The notes beneath the pieces are model-generated. The model did no database searches and was not told the DNA's origin. It worked only from the letters and a program-made list of their open reading frames with translations. This document shows positions 11,672 to 23,400 of a DNA stretch of 64,000 nt, one piece after another (position 1 is the first letter of the stretch; every line of letters starts with the position of its first letter). Made by a program: the position numbers and the translations under genes. Where the stretch lies: the NCBI RefSeq assembly GCF_004343305.1, contig NZ_SMAF01000004.1, positions 1-64,000 of the forward strand, read 5' to 3'. The DNA is from Pseudofulvimonas gallinarii. Lineage in GTDB: Bacteria > Pseudomonadota > Gammaproteobacteria > Xanthomonadales > UBA2363.

Positions 11672-14263
11672 TCAGGCGGCGGCGGTGTCGGCGACCTCGC
11701 GGTACTCCTCGATCTGGTCGAAGTTCATGTACCGGTAGATCTGGTCCCCGTTGGCGTTGATGACGCCGATGTCGGCCAGGTATTCCTCGCGCGTCGGGAT
11801 GCGCCCCAGGCGCGCGCAGATCGCCGCCAGCTCCGCCGAACCCAGGTACACGTTGGTGTTGCGGCCGAGGCGGTTGGGGAAATTGCGCGTCGAGGTGGAC
11901 ATCGCCGTCGAACCTTCACGGATCTGTGCCTGGTTGCCCATGCACAGCGAGCAGCCCGGCATTTCCATGCGCGCGCCCGCGGTGCCGAAGGTGCCGTAGT
12001 GGCCTTCCCTGGTCAGCTCGGCGGCATCCATCTTGGTCGGCGGTGCCACCCACAGGCGCGTCGGGATGTCGCGCTTGCCTTCCAGCAGCTTGGCGGCGGC
12101 GCGGAAGTGGCCGATGTTGGTCATGCACGAACCGATGAATACCTCGTCGATCTTCGCGCCGGCGACGTCGGACAGCGACTTTGCATCATCCGGGTCGTTG
12201 GGGCAGCAGACGATCGGCTCGACGATGTCGTTGAGGTCGATCTCGATGACGGCGGCATAGTCGGCGTCGGCGTCCGGCTCCAGCAGCTGCGGGTTTTCCA
12301 GCCACTGCTCCATCCTGGCGATGCGGCGCTGCAGGGTCCGAGCGTCCTGGTAGCCCTCGGCGATCATCCATTTCAGCAGCGTGATGTTGCTGTTGAGGTA
12401 TTCGACGATCGGCTCCTTGTTCAGGCGCACGGTGCAGCCGGCGGCGGAACGCTCGGCCGAGGCGTCGGCCAGCTCGAAGGCCTGTTCGATCTTCAGGTCG
12501 GGCAGGCCTTCGATCTCGAGGATGCGGCCGGAGAAGATGTTCTTCTTGCCCTGCTTGGCGACGGTCAGCAGCCCCTGTCTGATGGCGTACAGCGGGATCG
12601 CGTGCACGAGGTCACGCAGCGTGACGCCCGGCTGCAGCTGGCCCTTGAAGCGCACCAGCACCGACTCGGGCATGTCCAGCGGCATGACCCCGGTGGCCGC
12701 GGCGAACGCCACCAGGCCCGAGCCGGCCGGGAACGAGATGCCGATCGGGAAGCGCGTGTGCGAGTCGCCGCCGGTGCCGACGGTGTCTGGCAGCAGCATG
12801 CGGTTGAGCCAGCTGTGGATGATGCCGTCGCCCGGGCGCAGCGACACGCCGCCGCGAGTGGAGATGAACTCCGGCAGCGTGTGGTGCGTCTTCACGTCCA
12901 CCGGCTTCGGATAGGCGGCGGTGTGGCAGAACGACTGCATGACCAGGTCGGCGCTGAAGCCCAGGCAGGCCAGGTCCTTCAGTTCGTCGCGCGTCATCGG
13001 GCCGGTGGTGTCCTGCGAACCGACCGTGGTCATCTTCGGTTCGCAGTAGGTGCCCGGGCGCACGCCCTGGCCTTCCGGCAGGCCGCAGGCGCGGCCGACC
13101 ATCTTCTGCGCCAGGGTGAAGCCCTTGCCGGTGTCGGCGGGCTGTTGCGGCTGGCGGAACAGGTCGGTGCGCGGCAGTTCCAGCGCTTCGCGCGCCTTCG
13201 CGGTGAGGCCGCGGCCGATGATCAGCGGGATGCGGCCGCCGGCGCGCACCTCGTCGAACAGCACTTCCGACTTCACCTCGAACTCGGCGATCACCTCGCC
13301 GTCCTTCAGCGCCTTGCCTTCATACGGGCGCAGTTCGATGACGTCGCCATGCTGCATCTTCGACACGTCGAGCTCGATCGGCAGGGCGCCGGCGTCTTCC
13401 ATCGTGTTGTAGAAGATCGGGGCGATCTTGCCGCCCAGGCAGACGCCACCGAAGCGCTTGTTCGGGATGTAGGGAATGTCCTCGCCGGTCCACCACAGCA
13501 CGCTGTTGGTCGCCGACTTGCGCGAGGACCCGGTGCCGACGACGTCGCCGACGTAGGCGACGAGGTGGCCCTTCTCCTTGAGCTTGAGGATCTCGCCGAT
13601 CGGGCCGCGCTTGCCGTCTTCCTCCGGCACGAACGGCGCATCCGGGCGCGCGTTCTTCAGCATCGCCAGCGCGTGCATGGGAATGTCCGGGCGCGTGGTC
13701 GCGTCCGGCGCCGGCGACAGGTCGTCGGTGTTGGTTTCGCCCGGCACCTTGAACACGGTCAGCGTCATCGACGCCGGCACGTCCGGCTTGCTGGTGAACC
13801 ACTCGGCGTCGGCCCAGCTCTGCAGCACGGCGCGGGCATGGGCGTTGCCGTTCTTCGCCTTTTCCTCGATGTCATGGAAGGCATCGAAGACCAGCAGCGT
13901 GTGCTTGAGCGCATCGGCGGCGATGTGGCCGACGTCGATGTCGTCGAGCAGTTCAATCAGCGGATGCACGTTGTAGCCGCCCAGCATGGTGCCGAGCAGG
14001 CGCGTGGCGTCCTCGCGCGACAGCAACGGCGTGGTTTCGCGACCGAAGGCGACGGCTGCCAGGTAGGACGCCTTCACACGCGCCGCGTCGTCCACGCCCG
14101 CAGGCACACGGTGGGTGAGCAGTTCCAGCAGGAACCCGGCCTCGCCGGCCGGCGGGTCCTTGATCAGCTCGATCACGTCGGCGGTCTGCTGCGCGGTCAG
14201 CGGCAGCGGCGGGATGCCGAGCGCGGCGCGTTCGGCCACGTGTTGGCGATAGGCTTGCAGCAT
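11672..14263 (-). CDS. acnB: Aconitate hydratase B
   Basis: This 863-residue enzyme isomerises citrate to isocitrate in the TCA cycle and in some bacteria also handles 2-methyl-cis-aconitate. Length matches E. coli AcnB (865). The AcnB-specific N-terminal HEAT-like domain comes first (starting [16 protein letters not shown]), before the swivel domain. The [4Fe-4S] cysteines are C713 (GSCMTNIG) and C771/C774 (CSLCMGN). The ATG at 14263 has a GGAG 6 bases upstream. Only 47 bases separate it from the stop of vapC on the same strand, so it may be co-transcribed with the toxin-antitoxin genes or use a promoter inside them. Confidence 0.96.
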   Translation of the reverse strand: MLQAYRQHVAERAALGIPPLPLTAQQTADVIELIKDPPAGEAGFLLELLTHRVPAGVDDAARVKASYLAAVAFGRETTPLLSREDATRLLGTMLGGYNVHPLIELLDDIDVGHIAADALKHTLLVFDAFHDIEEKAKNGNAHARAVLQSWADAEWFTSKPDVPASMTLTVFKVPGETNTDDLSPAPDATTRPDIPMHALAMLKNARPDAPFVPEEDGKRGPIGEILKLKEKGHLVAYVGDVVGTGSSRKSATNSVLWWTGEDIPYIPNKRFGGVCLGGKIAPIFYNTMEDAGALPIELDVSKMQHGDVIELRPYEGKALKDGEVIAEFEVKSEVLFDEVRAGGRIPLIIGRGLTAKAREALELPRTDLFRQPQQPADTGKGFTLAQKMVGRACGLPEGQGVRPGTYCEPKMTTVGSQDTTGPMTRDELKDLACLGFSADLVMQSFCHTAAYPKPVDVKTHHTLPEFISTRGGVSLRPGDGIIHSWLNRMLLPDTVGTGGDSHTRFPIGISFPAGSGLVAFAAATGVMPLDMPESVLVRFKGQLQPGVTLRDLVHAIPLYAIRQGLLTVAKQGKKNIFSGRILEIEGLPDLKIEQAFELADASAERSAAGCTVRLNKEPIVEYLNSNITLLKWMIAEGYQDARTLQRRIARMEQWLENPQLLEPDADADYAAVIEIDLNDIVEPIVCCPNDPDDAKSLSDVAGAKIDEVFIGSCMTNIGHFRAAAKLLEGKRDIPTRLWVAPPTKMDAAELTREGHYGTFGTAGARMEMPGCSLCMGNQAQIREGSTAMSTSTRNFPNRLGRNTNVYLGSAELAAICARLGRIPTREEYLADIGVINANGDQIYRYMNFDQIEEYREVADTAAA

Positions 14264-14310
14264 GGAAGTCTCCAGGAGGTGTCGCGGGTGTGGTGGGGCG
14301 TGGGTCGGGC

Positions 14311-14739
14311 TCAGGGGGCCTTGGGTACGATGATCTTCAGGCCCTTGAAGTAGTCGCGGAAGAATCCGGCGTCGCGGGTGATGAGGCCCGCGCATTGCAG
14401 CAGCGCGTGGGCACCGACGATGAAGTCCGGCACGGTGCGCGATGAAACGGAACCACCCTGCCCGGCTGCGCGGCGACGCTGGTTGAAGCGGCGCTGCATT
14501 TCGCCGGCACGGATGGCGGAGCGGCGCTCGACGGGCACGTAGCGCATGCCCATTTCCTCGACCACGTCCATGATGTCGGTGCCGTGGCCGAGTCCGGCGG
14601 TGATTTCGCTGACGACGACGTCGCAGAGCACGACCGGGCCCTGCGCCAGCGCGTCGCGGACGCACTGCTCGGCGGCGTCGGCGCGGGCCGGGTCATTGCC
14701 CAGCAGGTCGATCAGGACCGGCGTGTCGATCGCGATCAT
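14311..14739 (-). CDS. vapC: VapC-type PIN-domain toxin
   Basis: This 142-residue PIN-domain endoribonuclease carries the four acidic residues expected for Mg2+ binding: D5 ([13 protein letters not shown]), E45 (VVVSEI), D105 ([10 protein letters not shown]) and D123 (TRDAGFF). VapC toxins cleave tRNA or rRNA when free and are held inactive by VapB. The target here cannot be predicted. It starts 12 bases after the stop of the antitoxin gene, the classic vapBC layout. acnB follows 47 bases downstream on the same strand. Confidence 0.87.
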   Translation of the reverse strand: MIAIDTPVLIDLLGNDPARADAAEQCVRDALAQGPVVLCDVVVSEITAGLGHGTDIMDVVEEMGMRYVPVERRSAIRAGEMQRRFNQRRRAAGQGGSVSSRTVPDFIVGAHALLQCAGLITRDAGFFRDYFKGLKIIVPKAP

Positions 14740-14751
14740 GCCGTCGACCGG

Positions 14752-14997
14752 TCAGGGTTCCACCGGATCGTCCGGTGCGCGGCCGCGCAGTTCGCGCATC
14801 ACGTCATCGGTGCTGACGCCCTCGGGCAGCCTGAACCGGCCGCGGGCGCGGGAAATGGCGTCGTCGACGTTCTTGCGCAGGATGATGCGGCCGCCCTCGA
14901 GTTCGACCTTGAGCAGCGTGCCCTTGGTCAGGCCCAAGGCATCGCGGACCGCCTTGGGCAAGGTGATCTGCCCGCGTTCGGCAACGGTGGCTTCCAA
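14752..14997 (-). CDS. vapB: VapB-type AbrB/MazE-fold antitoxin (TTG start)
   Basis: This 81-residue protein has a swapped-hairpin AbrB DNA-binding domain in its first 45 residues (ATVAERGQITLPKAVRDALG, then LKVELEGGRIILRK). An acidic C-terminal part follows that would wrap the toxin. The frame extends upstream to an ATG at 15060, but an AGGAGG ends 5 bases before a TTG at 14997, and translation from that TTG gives the normal AbrB N-terminus. The palindromic promoter at 15025-15079 lies before this start, so a longer protein would begin inside its own promoter. Autoregulation by VapB/VapBC is expected for the family. Confidence 0.85.
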   Translation of the reverse strand: MEATVAERGQITLPKAVRDALGLTKGTLLKVELEGGRIILRKNVDDAISRARGRFRLPEGVSTDDVMRELRGRAPDDPVEP

Positions 14998-15024
14998 GGC
15001 AACCTCCTGCAAAGTAGGCGTCAG

Positions 15025-15079
15025 CCGGTATGCGCGCATTATACATACCTGGCATGACATACTTCCAGAGGCATACCGG
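15025..15079 (-). promoter_or_regulatory. vapBC promoter with palindromic operator
   Basis: On the minus strand a perfect -10 box TATAAT occupies 15038-15043. It is flanked by a perfect 9-bp inverted repeat, CCGGTATGC (15025-15033) and GCATACCGG (15071-15079). Further copies of the core lie inside, CATACC at 15044-15049 and GGCATGACATAC at 15051-15062. The -35 region (around GGAAGT, 15061-15066) is poor. The arrangement is what a self-repressing antitoxin/toxin complex would bind. The regulatory role is inferred. Confidence 0.72.
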
Positions 15080-15084
15080 GCTGT

Positions 15085-15903
15085 TCAGGCAACTGCGGCT
15101 GGCAAAACCACGGTTTCCGGGGCCTCGACGGTGAATGCCAGGCACTCGCCGTCGTCCGGGATGGACAGCCGGTCGGCGACACCGGCGCGGGCCGCTTCCG
15201 CGGCAAGGCCGGCACGGGTCTGCGGACAATGGCTGAGCGCCTCCAGATGGTTGGCCACGACGTGGCCGCGCACCAGGGTCGCCAGCTCGACCGCGGCGGC
15301 GCCGTCCATGATGACCTCCCCACCCAGGTCGAAGCGCGCGCCGCCGGCCGGGACCACGCACACATCCGGCTGCTGCCGCGCGACGAAGGCACGGATCTCG
15401 TCCGTGAGCAGTGTGTCGCCCGCCAGGTAGACGGACGGCTCGCCGGGCATCTCGATCAGGTAGCCGACGCCATGCTCCATCAGCCGCCCGATCAACCCCC
15501 GGCCGTGCAGGCATCGCTGCGTGCGGATCTGTCCGTCCAGGAAGGGGCTGGGATGTCCGTGATCGGCGGGCAACGGCACCACATTGAGACCTTTCCGTCG
15601 CAGGTGCGGGGCGTCATGCGGCGTGCAGACCACGGGCAGCTGGCGTTCGCGCAGCCAGCGCGCGCCAGCCCTGTCCAGGTGATCGAAGTGGCCCTTCTGG
15701 CAGTGGGTGATCAGGCCGTGCGTGACCTGGTCCAGCAAGGGTTCGTGGCCTGCGGGCAGGTCGACCAGCGGATTGCGCAGACGCCCGCCGCCCAGACGCA
15801 ACGGCGGCAGGGCCCCACGCGGCGCCAGCATGGGATCGACCAGGACCCGTGCCTGGCGGTATTCGAGGACGAGGGTGGCATTCCGCAGCTGGTGGATCTT
15901 CAT
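15085..15903 (-). CDS. MBL-fold (UlaG-like) metal-dependent hydrolase
   Basis: This 272-residue cytoplasmic protein shows an early LVDPML, then THCQKGHFDHLD. The metal residues are probably H67, H72, D74 and H75. The family norm is THxHxDH, so the spacing is slightly altered. YLAGDTLL supplies the later Asp and VVANHLEALSHCP the final His. It fits the L-ascorbate-6-phosphate lactonase-like branch, but the substrate is unknown. The ATG at 15903 has GGAG 8 bases upstream; a longer ATG frame to 15975 is less likely. It is divergent from an AraC-type regulator gene, which probably controls it. Confidence 0.82.
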   Translation of the reverse strand: MKIHQLRNATLVLEYRQARVLVDPMLAPRGALPPLRLGGGRLRNPLVDLPAGHEPLLDQVTHGLITHCQKGHFDHLDRAGARWLRERQLPVVCTPHDAPHLRRKGLNVVPLPADHGHPSPFLDGQIRTQRCLHGRGLIGRLMEHGVGYLIEMPGEPSVYLAGDTLLTDEIRAFVARQQPDVCVVPAGGARFDLGGEVIMDGAAAVELATLVRGHVVANHLEALSHCPQTRAGLAAEAARAGVADRLSIPDDGECLAFTVEAPETVVLPAAVA

Positions 15904-15994
15904 GGCATGGGCTCCGATCGGGGTGCCCACATGGTCGGCTCGCCAGGCGGCCACCGAAATGGCATGATTCGCCATCTTTCATTCGATTCCTGCC

Positions 15995-16960
15995 ATGGTT
16001 GCCCCGTTGCGCATCGGCCTGCTGCTCTATCCGGGCTGCATGCCGGCCGGTCTGTTCGCGTTCGCCGACCTGCTGCACGCCGCCAACCGGCGCGGCGGCC
16101 GCCGGCTGTACGAGACCACGTTCGTGTCGGCGCAACCGTGGACCGCGACCGGGCCGCACGGGACGCCCGTGCGCGCGCAGGATCGCCTGCCCTTCGCCGG
16201 TGACGCGTTGCTGGTGCCCGGCTTCTGGGCCGAATCGCAGGCGGACGTCGAGGCCGCGCTGTCCGCCAATGCCGACCTGGTCGCAACACTTCGCCGGCTG
16301 GGCCGTCGCTGCCAGCTCTGGAGCTACTGCGCGGGCGTGAGCCTGCTCGCCGCCGCCGGACGTCTCGACGGCCGGCGGGCGACCGCCACCTGGTGGCTGG
16401 CCGATGCATTGCGGCGGCGCCATCCGCGGGTGCACTGGGCGTTCGGGCAGGACTGCGTCGCCGGCGAGCGGACGATGACCGCGAGTGGTACGAATGGCCA
16501 TCTGCCAATTGCCCAGGCCTTGATCGAACGCGATCTCGACGCCGAGGCCTTCCTGGATCTGACCCGCCTGATGGTGCTGCCGCGTCCCACGCCGGGCCAT
16601 GACGCCTTTGAACAGCTGGCGCTGATCGAACAGGGCAGCGACTGCCTGCGCGACCTGCACCGGGTGGTCGAACGCCTGCCGGCCTCGAGGCTCACCGCCA
16701 GCGCACTGGCAATGGCGCTGGGCATGTCTTCACGCACGCTGGCTCGGCGTGTGAGAAGCGAAACCGGGCTTTCCCTGGCCGCGCATGTGCGCCGGCTCAA
16801 ATTGCGCCAGGTCAGCGACCGCCTGGTCCTGACCAGCGAGCCGGCCAGCGCCATCAGCGCTGCCCTGGGTTTCAGCAGTGAATCGAACATGCGCCGCGCC
16901 TTCAAGGCGGTCACCGGGATGACGCCCGGCGACTACCGCCGGCGCCATGGCCGGCGCTGA
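15995..16960 (+). CDS. DJ-1/PfpI-domain AraC-family transcriptional regulator (GlxA/FtrA type)
   Basis: The 321-residue protein joins an N-terminal class I glutamine amidotransferase-like domain to a C-terminal AraC DNA-binding domain. The nucleophile-elbow Cys is C112 in WSYCAGVSLL. The C-terminal pair of helix-turn-helices covers about 230-315 (ALAMALGMSSRTLARRV, then SAALGFSSESNMRRAFK, ending GMTPGDYRRR). Proteins of this type sense small metabolites and activate nearby genes. The start is 91 bases from the divergent MBL hydrolase gene. The gap holds ATGGC-N7-GCCAT (15959-15975), a possible operator. Confidence 0.87.
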   Translation: MVAPLRIGLLLYPGCMPAGLFAFADLLHAANRRGGRRLYETTFVSAQPWTATGPHGTPVRAQDRLPFAGDALLVPGFWAESQADVEAALSANADLVATLRRLGRRCQLWSYCAGVSLLAAAGRLDGRRATATWWLADALRRRHPRVHWAFGQDCVAGERTMTASGTNGHLPIAQALIERDLDAEAFLDLTRLMVLPRPTPGHDAFEQLALIEQGSDCLRDLHRVVERLPASRLTASALAMALGMSSRTLARRVRSETGLSLAAHVRRLKLRQVSDRLVLTSEPASAISAALGFSSESNMRRAFKAVTGMTPGDYRRRHGRR

Positions 16961-17053
16961 GCCTGACCGACATCTGACGGGCGCCGGCGCGCCGGAAGCG
17001 CGGGCGACGTAGACTGCGACATTGCCAGCCATGCCAGCCAGAGGAGCCCCGCC

Positions 17054-19801
<2,748 letters not shown>

Positions 19802-19862
19802 GGCACGGCATGGTCCACAAGGACTTCGGCGCCGGCGCGGCCTGCGCGCGGGACATTCGGGC

Positions 19863-20351
19863 ATGACGACGAAATCCCTGCCCGCGGCCATGGTGCATGT
19901 CGGCTACGCCCTGCCCCGCAGCGGCCTGCCTTCTGTGGTGTCGTTCCGCGCCTGGGTCGCCGCCGCGCTGGCAGGCGCGCGGCGGCGGGCGGCCAGCGAA
20001 CTGTCGATCCGCCTGGTCGATGCCGACGAAGGGCGGGCGCTCAACCGCGACTACCGCGGCCGCGACTACGCCACCAACGTGCTGTCGTTCCCGGTGGAGC
20101 TGCCGCCGGGCGTGCGCTCGCCGCTGATCGGTGACATCGTCATCTGCGCGCCCGTGGTCGCCCGCGAAGCGGCTGAACAGGACAAGCGGCTGCGCGACCA
20201 CTACGCCCACCTCACCGTCCACGGCGTCCTGCACCTGCTCGGCCACGACCACGAGAACGACGCCGACGCCGAACGCATGGAGAAGCTGGAGGTCCGCATC
20301 CTCGCCGGCCTCGGCATCGCCGATCCCTACCGGAAGGCCGAGAGACGCTGA
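19863..20351 (+). CDS. ybeY: Endoribonuclease YbeY
   Basis: This 162-residue enzyme is a metal-dependent single-strand RNase needed for 16S rRNA 3' maturation and ribosome quality control. The zinc motif [11 protein letters not shown] provides H120, H124 and H130. The earlier [18 protein letters not shown] is the other conserved family segment. In most proteobacteria it lies between phoH/ybeZ and corC/ybeX. Here no phoH is beside it, acnA is immediately upstream, and a 3.5-kb tandem-repeat gene separates it from corC. Confidence 0.93.
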   Translation: MTTKSLPAAMVHVGYALPRSGLPSVVSFRAWVAAALAGARRRAASELSIRLVDADEGRALNRDYRGRDYATNVLSFPVELPPGVRSPLIGDIVICAPVVAREAAEQDKRLRDHYAHLTVHGVLHLLGHDHENDADAERMEKLEVRILAGLGIADPYRKAERR

Positions 20352-20365
20352 ATCCGTCCAGATCG

Positions 20366-20385
20366 CGCCGGCCGGCAGGCCGGCG
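20366..20385 (+). terminator. Hairpin after ybeY
   Basis: CGCCGGCC (20366-20373) and GGCCGGCG (20378-20385) form a perfect 8-bp stem closed by GGCA, 14 bases after the ybeY stop. A short T run (CCTTTGCC) follows a few bases later. Confidence 0.5.
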
Positions 20386-20458
20386 TGGCGCCTTTGCCCC
20401 GTTTCCCGCGTAACATGGCAGAGCAAGGCCAGTCGCTGCGCCATCCGGGAGGGATTCC

Positions 20459-23400
20459 ATGCGCCGCCTATTCGTTGCATGCATCGCCATGGCGACCACC
20501 ATCGCCGCGGCTGCGCCGCCATGGTCGACCGACGACGACAGGACTCCGAAGGTGACCGACCCCTCGGTGCCGATCACCTACGTCGGCGGCGACGGCAGCA
20601 TTTCCATCGGATTCAATGCCGAAGGCGAGACCGAAGGCCAGCTGATGGGCGTCTTCGGCCGCAACGACGAGCACGCCGTGGTCGGCCAGCTGTGGTGGGA
20701 CCGCAGCGGCGCCGGCGGCGTCCAGGGCGACTACAACTGGCTCTGGGGCGCCACCGCCGACGAAGTGCGCGAGGATCCCTCGAAGGCGGCGGTGGCGCGC
20801 CTGTCCTTTGCGATCGTCCAGAACGGCGACCACAACCGCAAGGCGACCCTGGGCTTCGGCATCGAGCGGCCGAACTACGCGGTCGACGCTTACCTGTCGC
20901 GCGGATTCGGTGGCGGCCGATCCGCCGGCAGCAGGTTCAACGACATCGCGCGCCCGGTCACCGGCAGCGACGAGATCGGCGCCTACACCGAAATGGAGAT
21001 CACCACGATCGAAACGCTGCTGGCGACGAAGGCCTACGACACCGAGGTCGGCGTGCAGTTCAGCCATGTCTTCGACCCGCTTGGCATGCGCGTTTACGGC
21101 GGCGCCGGCCTGCAGGACGGCGACGGCGCCGCCCGCGCGGCCATCTATTCGATCGGCCTGGACTCCCCGCTCGGCCGCCGCGGCTGGGCCATGACGGCGC
21201 GGGCCGAGCACCAGCGTCGCGAAGGCGACTTCGAGGACGAACATTCCGACACGCGGCTATCGTTCTTCCTGCGCTACCAGTTCGGCCGCAACGGAGTCTT
21301 CGTGCCCAGCACCGGCCAGGCCAGCCCGGCATGGGTGCAACGCGCCTTCGGCCGGCCCTCGAACGCCGCCCCGCGCACCGTCGATTCCTATGTCACCTCG
21401 GCCGGCACGCGCGTCAGCGTCAGCCAGGGCCCGCGCGAATACAGCAACTACTTCCCTGTTGCCCAGCCGGACAGTGCAACGACCCGACGTGGAACGGCTG
21501 TCGCCATCGCCGTGCTGGCCAACGACGGCGATCCCGATGGCGATCCGCTGGTCCTCACTGGCGTCAGCCAGCCGGCCAACGGCAATGCGGCCATCCAGGG
21601 CATGCAGGTCGTGTACACGCCGGACCCGGATTTCATTGGCGTCGACACCTTCACGTACACCGTGGCCGATCCGGATGGCGGCACCGGCGGCGCCACCGTC
21701 ACCGTCACGGTCGAGGAACAGCCGGATCCCAACCGTGCCCCGGTGGCCCGTGACGACCAGGTGGTCGCACAGGCCGACACGGCGGTCAGCATCGACGTAC
21801 TGGCCAATGACGAAGATCCGGACAACGACAGGCTGGTCCTGGTCGAAGCCGGACCGGCAGCCAACGGAACGGTAGTGGCTTCCGGTGACCGGGTCATCTA
21901 CACGCCGCTCCCCGGTTTCGTCGGCACGGACAGCTTTGCCTACACCATCAGCGATGGCCGCGGTGGTACTGCTACGGCAACGGTCGTGGTCACGGTCACG
22001 CCGGCGCCGAACCGGCCACCGGTCGCCAGCAGCGACGGCGCCAACACCACCGTCAATACGCCGGTCAGCATCGACGTGCTCGCCAACGATTTCGATCCGG
22101 ATGGCGATCCACTCGTGATCTTCGCCACCAGCGCGCCGTCGTCCGGCACCGCCGTCGTGGCCGGCAACGTGGTCGTCTATACGCCGGCGGCCGGATTCAC
22201 CGGCAACGATGCGTTCTCCTATACGGTCGGCGACCTGCGAGGCGGCATCGACACCGGCTTCGTCAGCGTCCGCGTCGACGCCGCGGCGAACACGCCGCCG
22301 GTTGCCGTCAACGACACCACCACGACGACCAGCGGCACGGCGATTTCCATTCCCGTGCTGGCCAACGACAGCGATCCCGACGGCGATCCGCTGACGATCA
22401 TCGCGGTGGGCACGCCGGCGCTGGGCACGGCGTCGATCGCCGGCGCGAACATCCTCTACACACCGGGTGCCGGCCTCGTGGGCGCCGACAGCTTCAGCTA
22501 CACCATCGACGACGGCAACGGCGGCCAGGCCAGCGCGACGGTCACGGTGAACGTGCTGCCGCCGGTGAACCTGCCGCCCGTCGCCGTCAATGACACCCGC
22601 ACCATCCTGCTGGGCGCGCCGACCAGCATCGATGTGCTGGCCAATGACAGCGATCCCGATGGCGATCCGCTGACGATCGTGTCGGTGACGACGCCAGCGG
22701 CCGGCACGGCGACGATCAGCGGCAACATGGTGGTCTACACGCCAGCCGTCCCGTTCCCGGGCACCGACAGCTTCGACTACACGATCAGCGACGGCAACGG
22801 CGGTTTCGCGACGGCGACGGTGTTCCTTGCAGCCGCGGTGAACAACCCGCCGGTGGCGGTCAACGATACCCGCACGGTCCCGCCGGGCGTCCCGACGGCC
22901 ATCGACGTACTGGCCAATGACAGCGATCCGGACGGCGACCCGCTGACCATTGTCTCTGTGACGACACCGGGCGTCGGCACGGCATCGATCAGCGGCAACA
23001 TGGTGATCTACACCGCTGTTGCCGGTGGCCCGGCGGCTGACACCTTCGATTACACGGTCAGTGACGGCAACGGCGGCTTGGCGACGGCGACGGTGTCCAT
23101 CGCGATCAGCACGGTGAACCAGCCACCGGTTGCCGCCAACGATGCCGCGACGACCTCCGAAAGCGTTCCGGTGATGATCCCGGTGCTGGACAACGACAGC
23201 GATCCCGATGGCGACCCGCTCACCCTGGTGTCGGTGACCACGCCGGTGTCCGGCACTGCAAGCATCGTCGGCAACATGGTCGAGTACGTACCGGAAGCCG
23301 GCTTCGTCGGCGCGCTGACGTTCCAGTACACCATCAGCGACGGCAATGGCGGCACGGCCACGGCGACGGTCACGGTCACGGTGACGCCGGTCAACCAGGC

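Noticed and set aside
11441-14353. A 970-codon plus-strand frame over acnB
   Set aside because: It is the antisense frame of a fully conserved acnB gene, with low-complexity composition and no family motifs.
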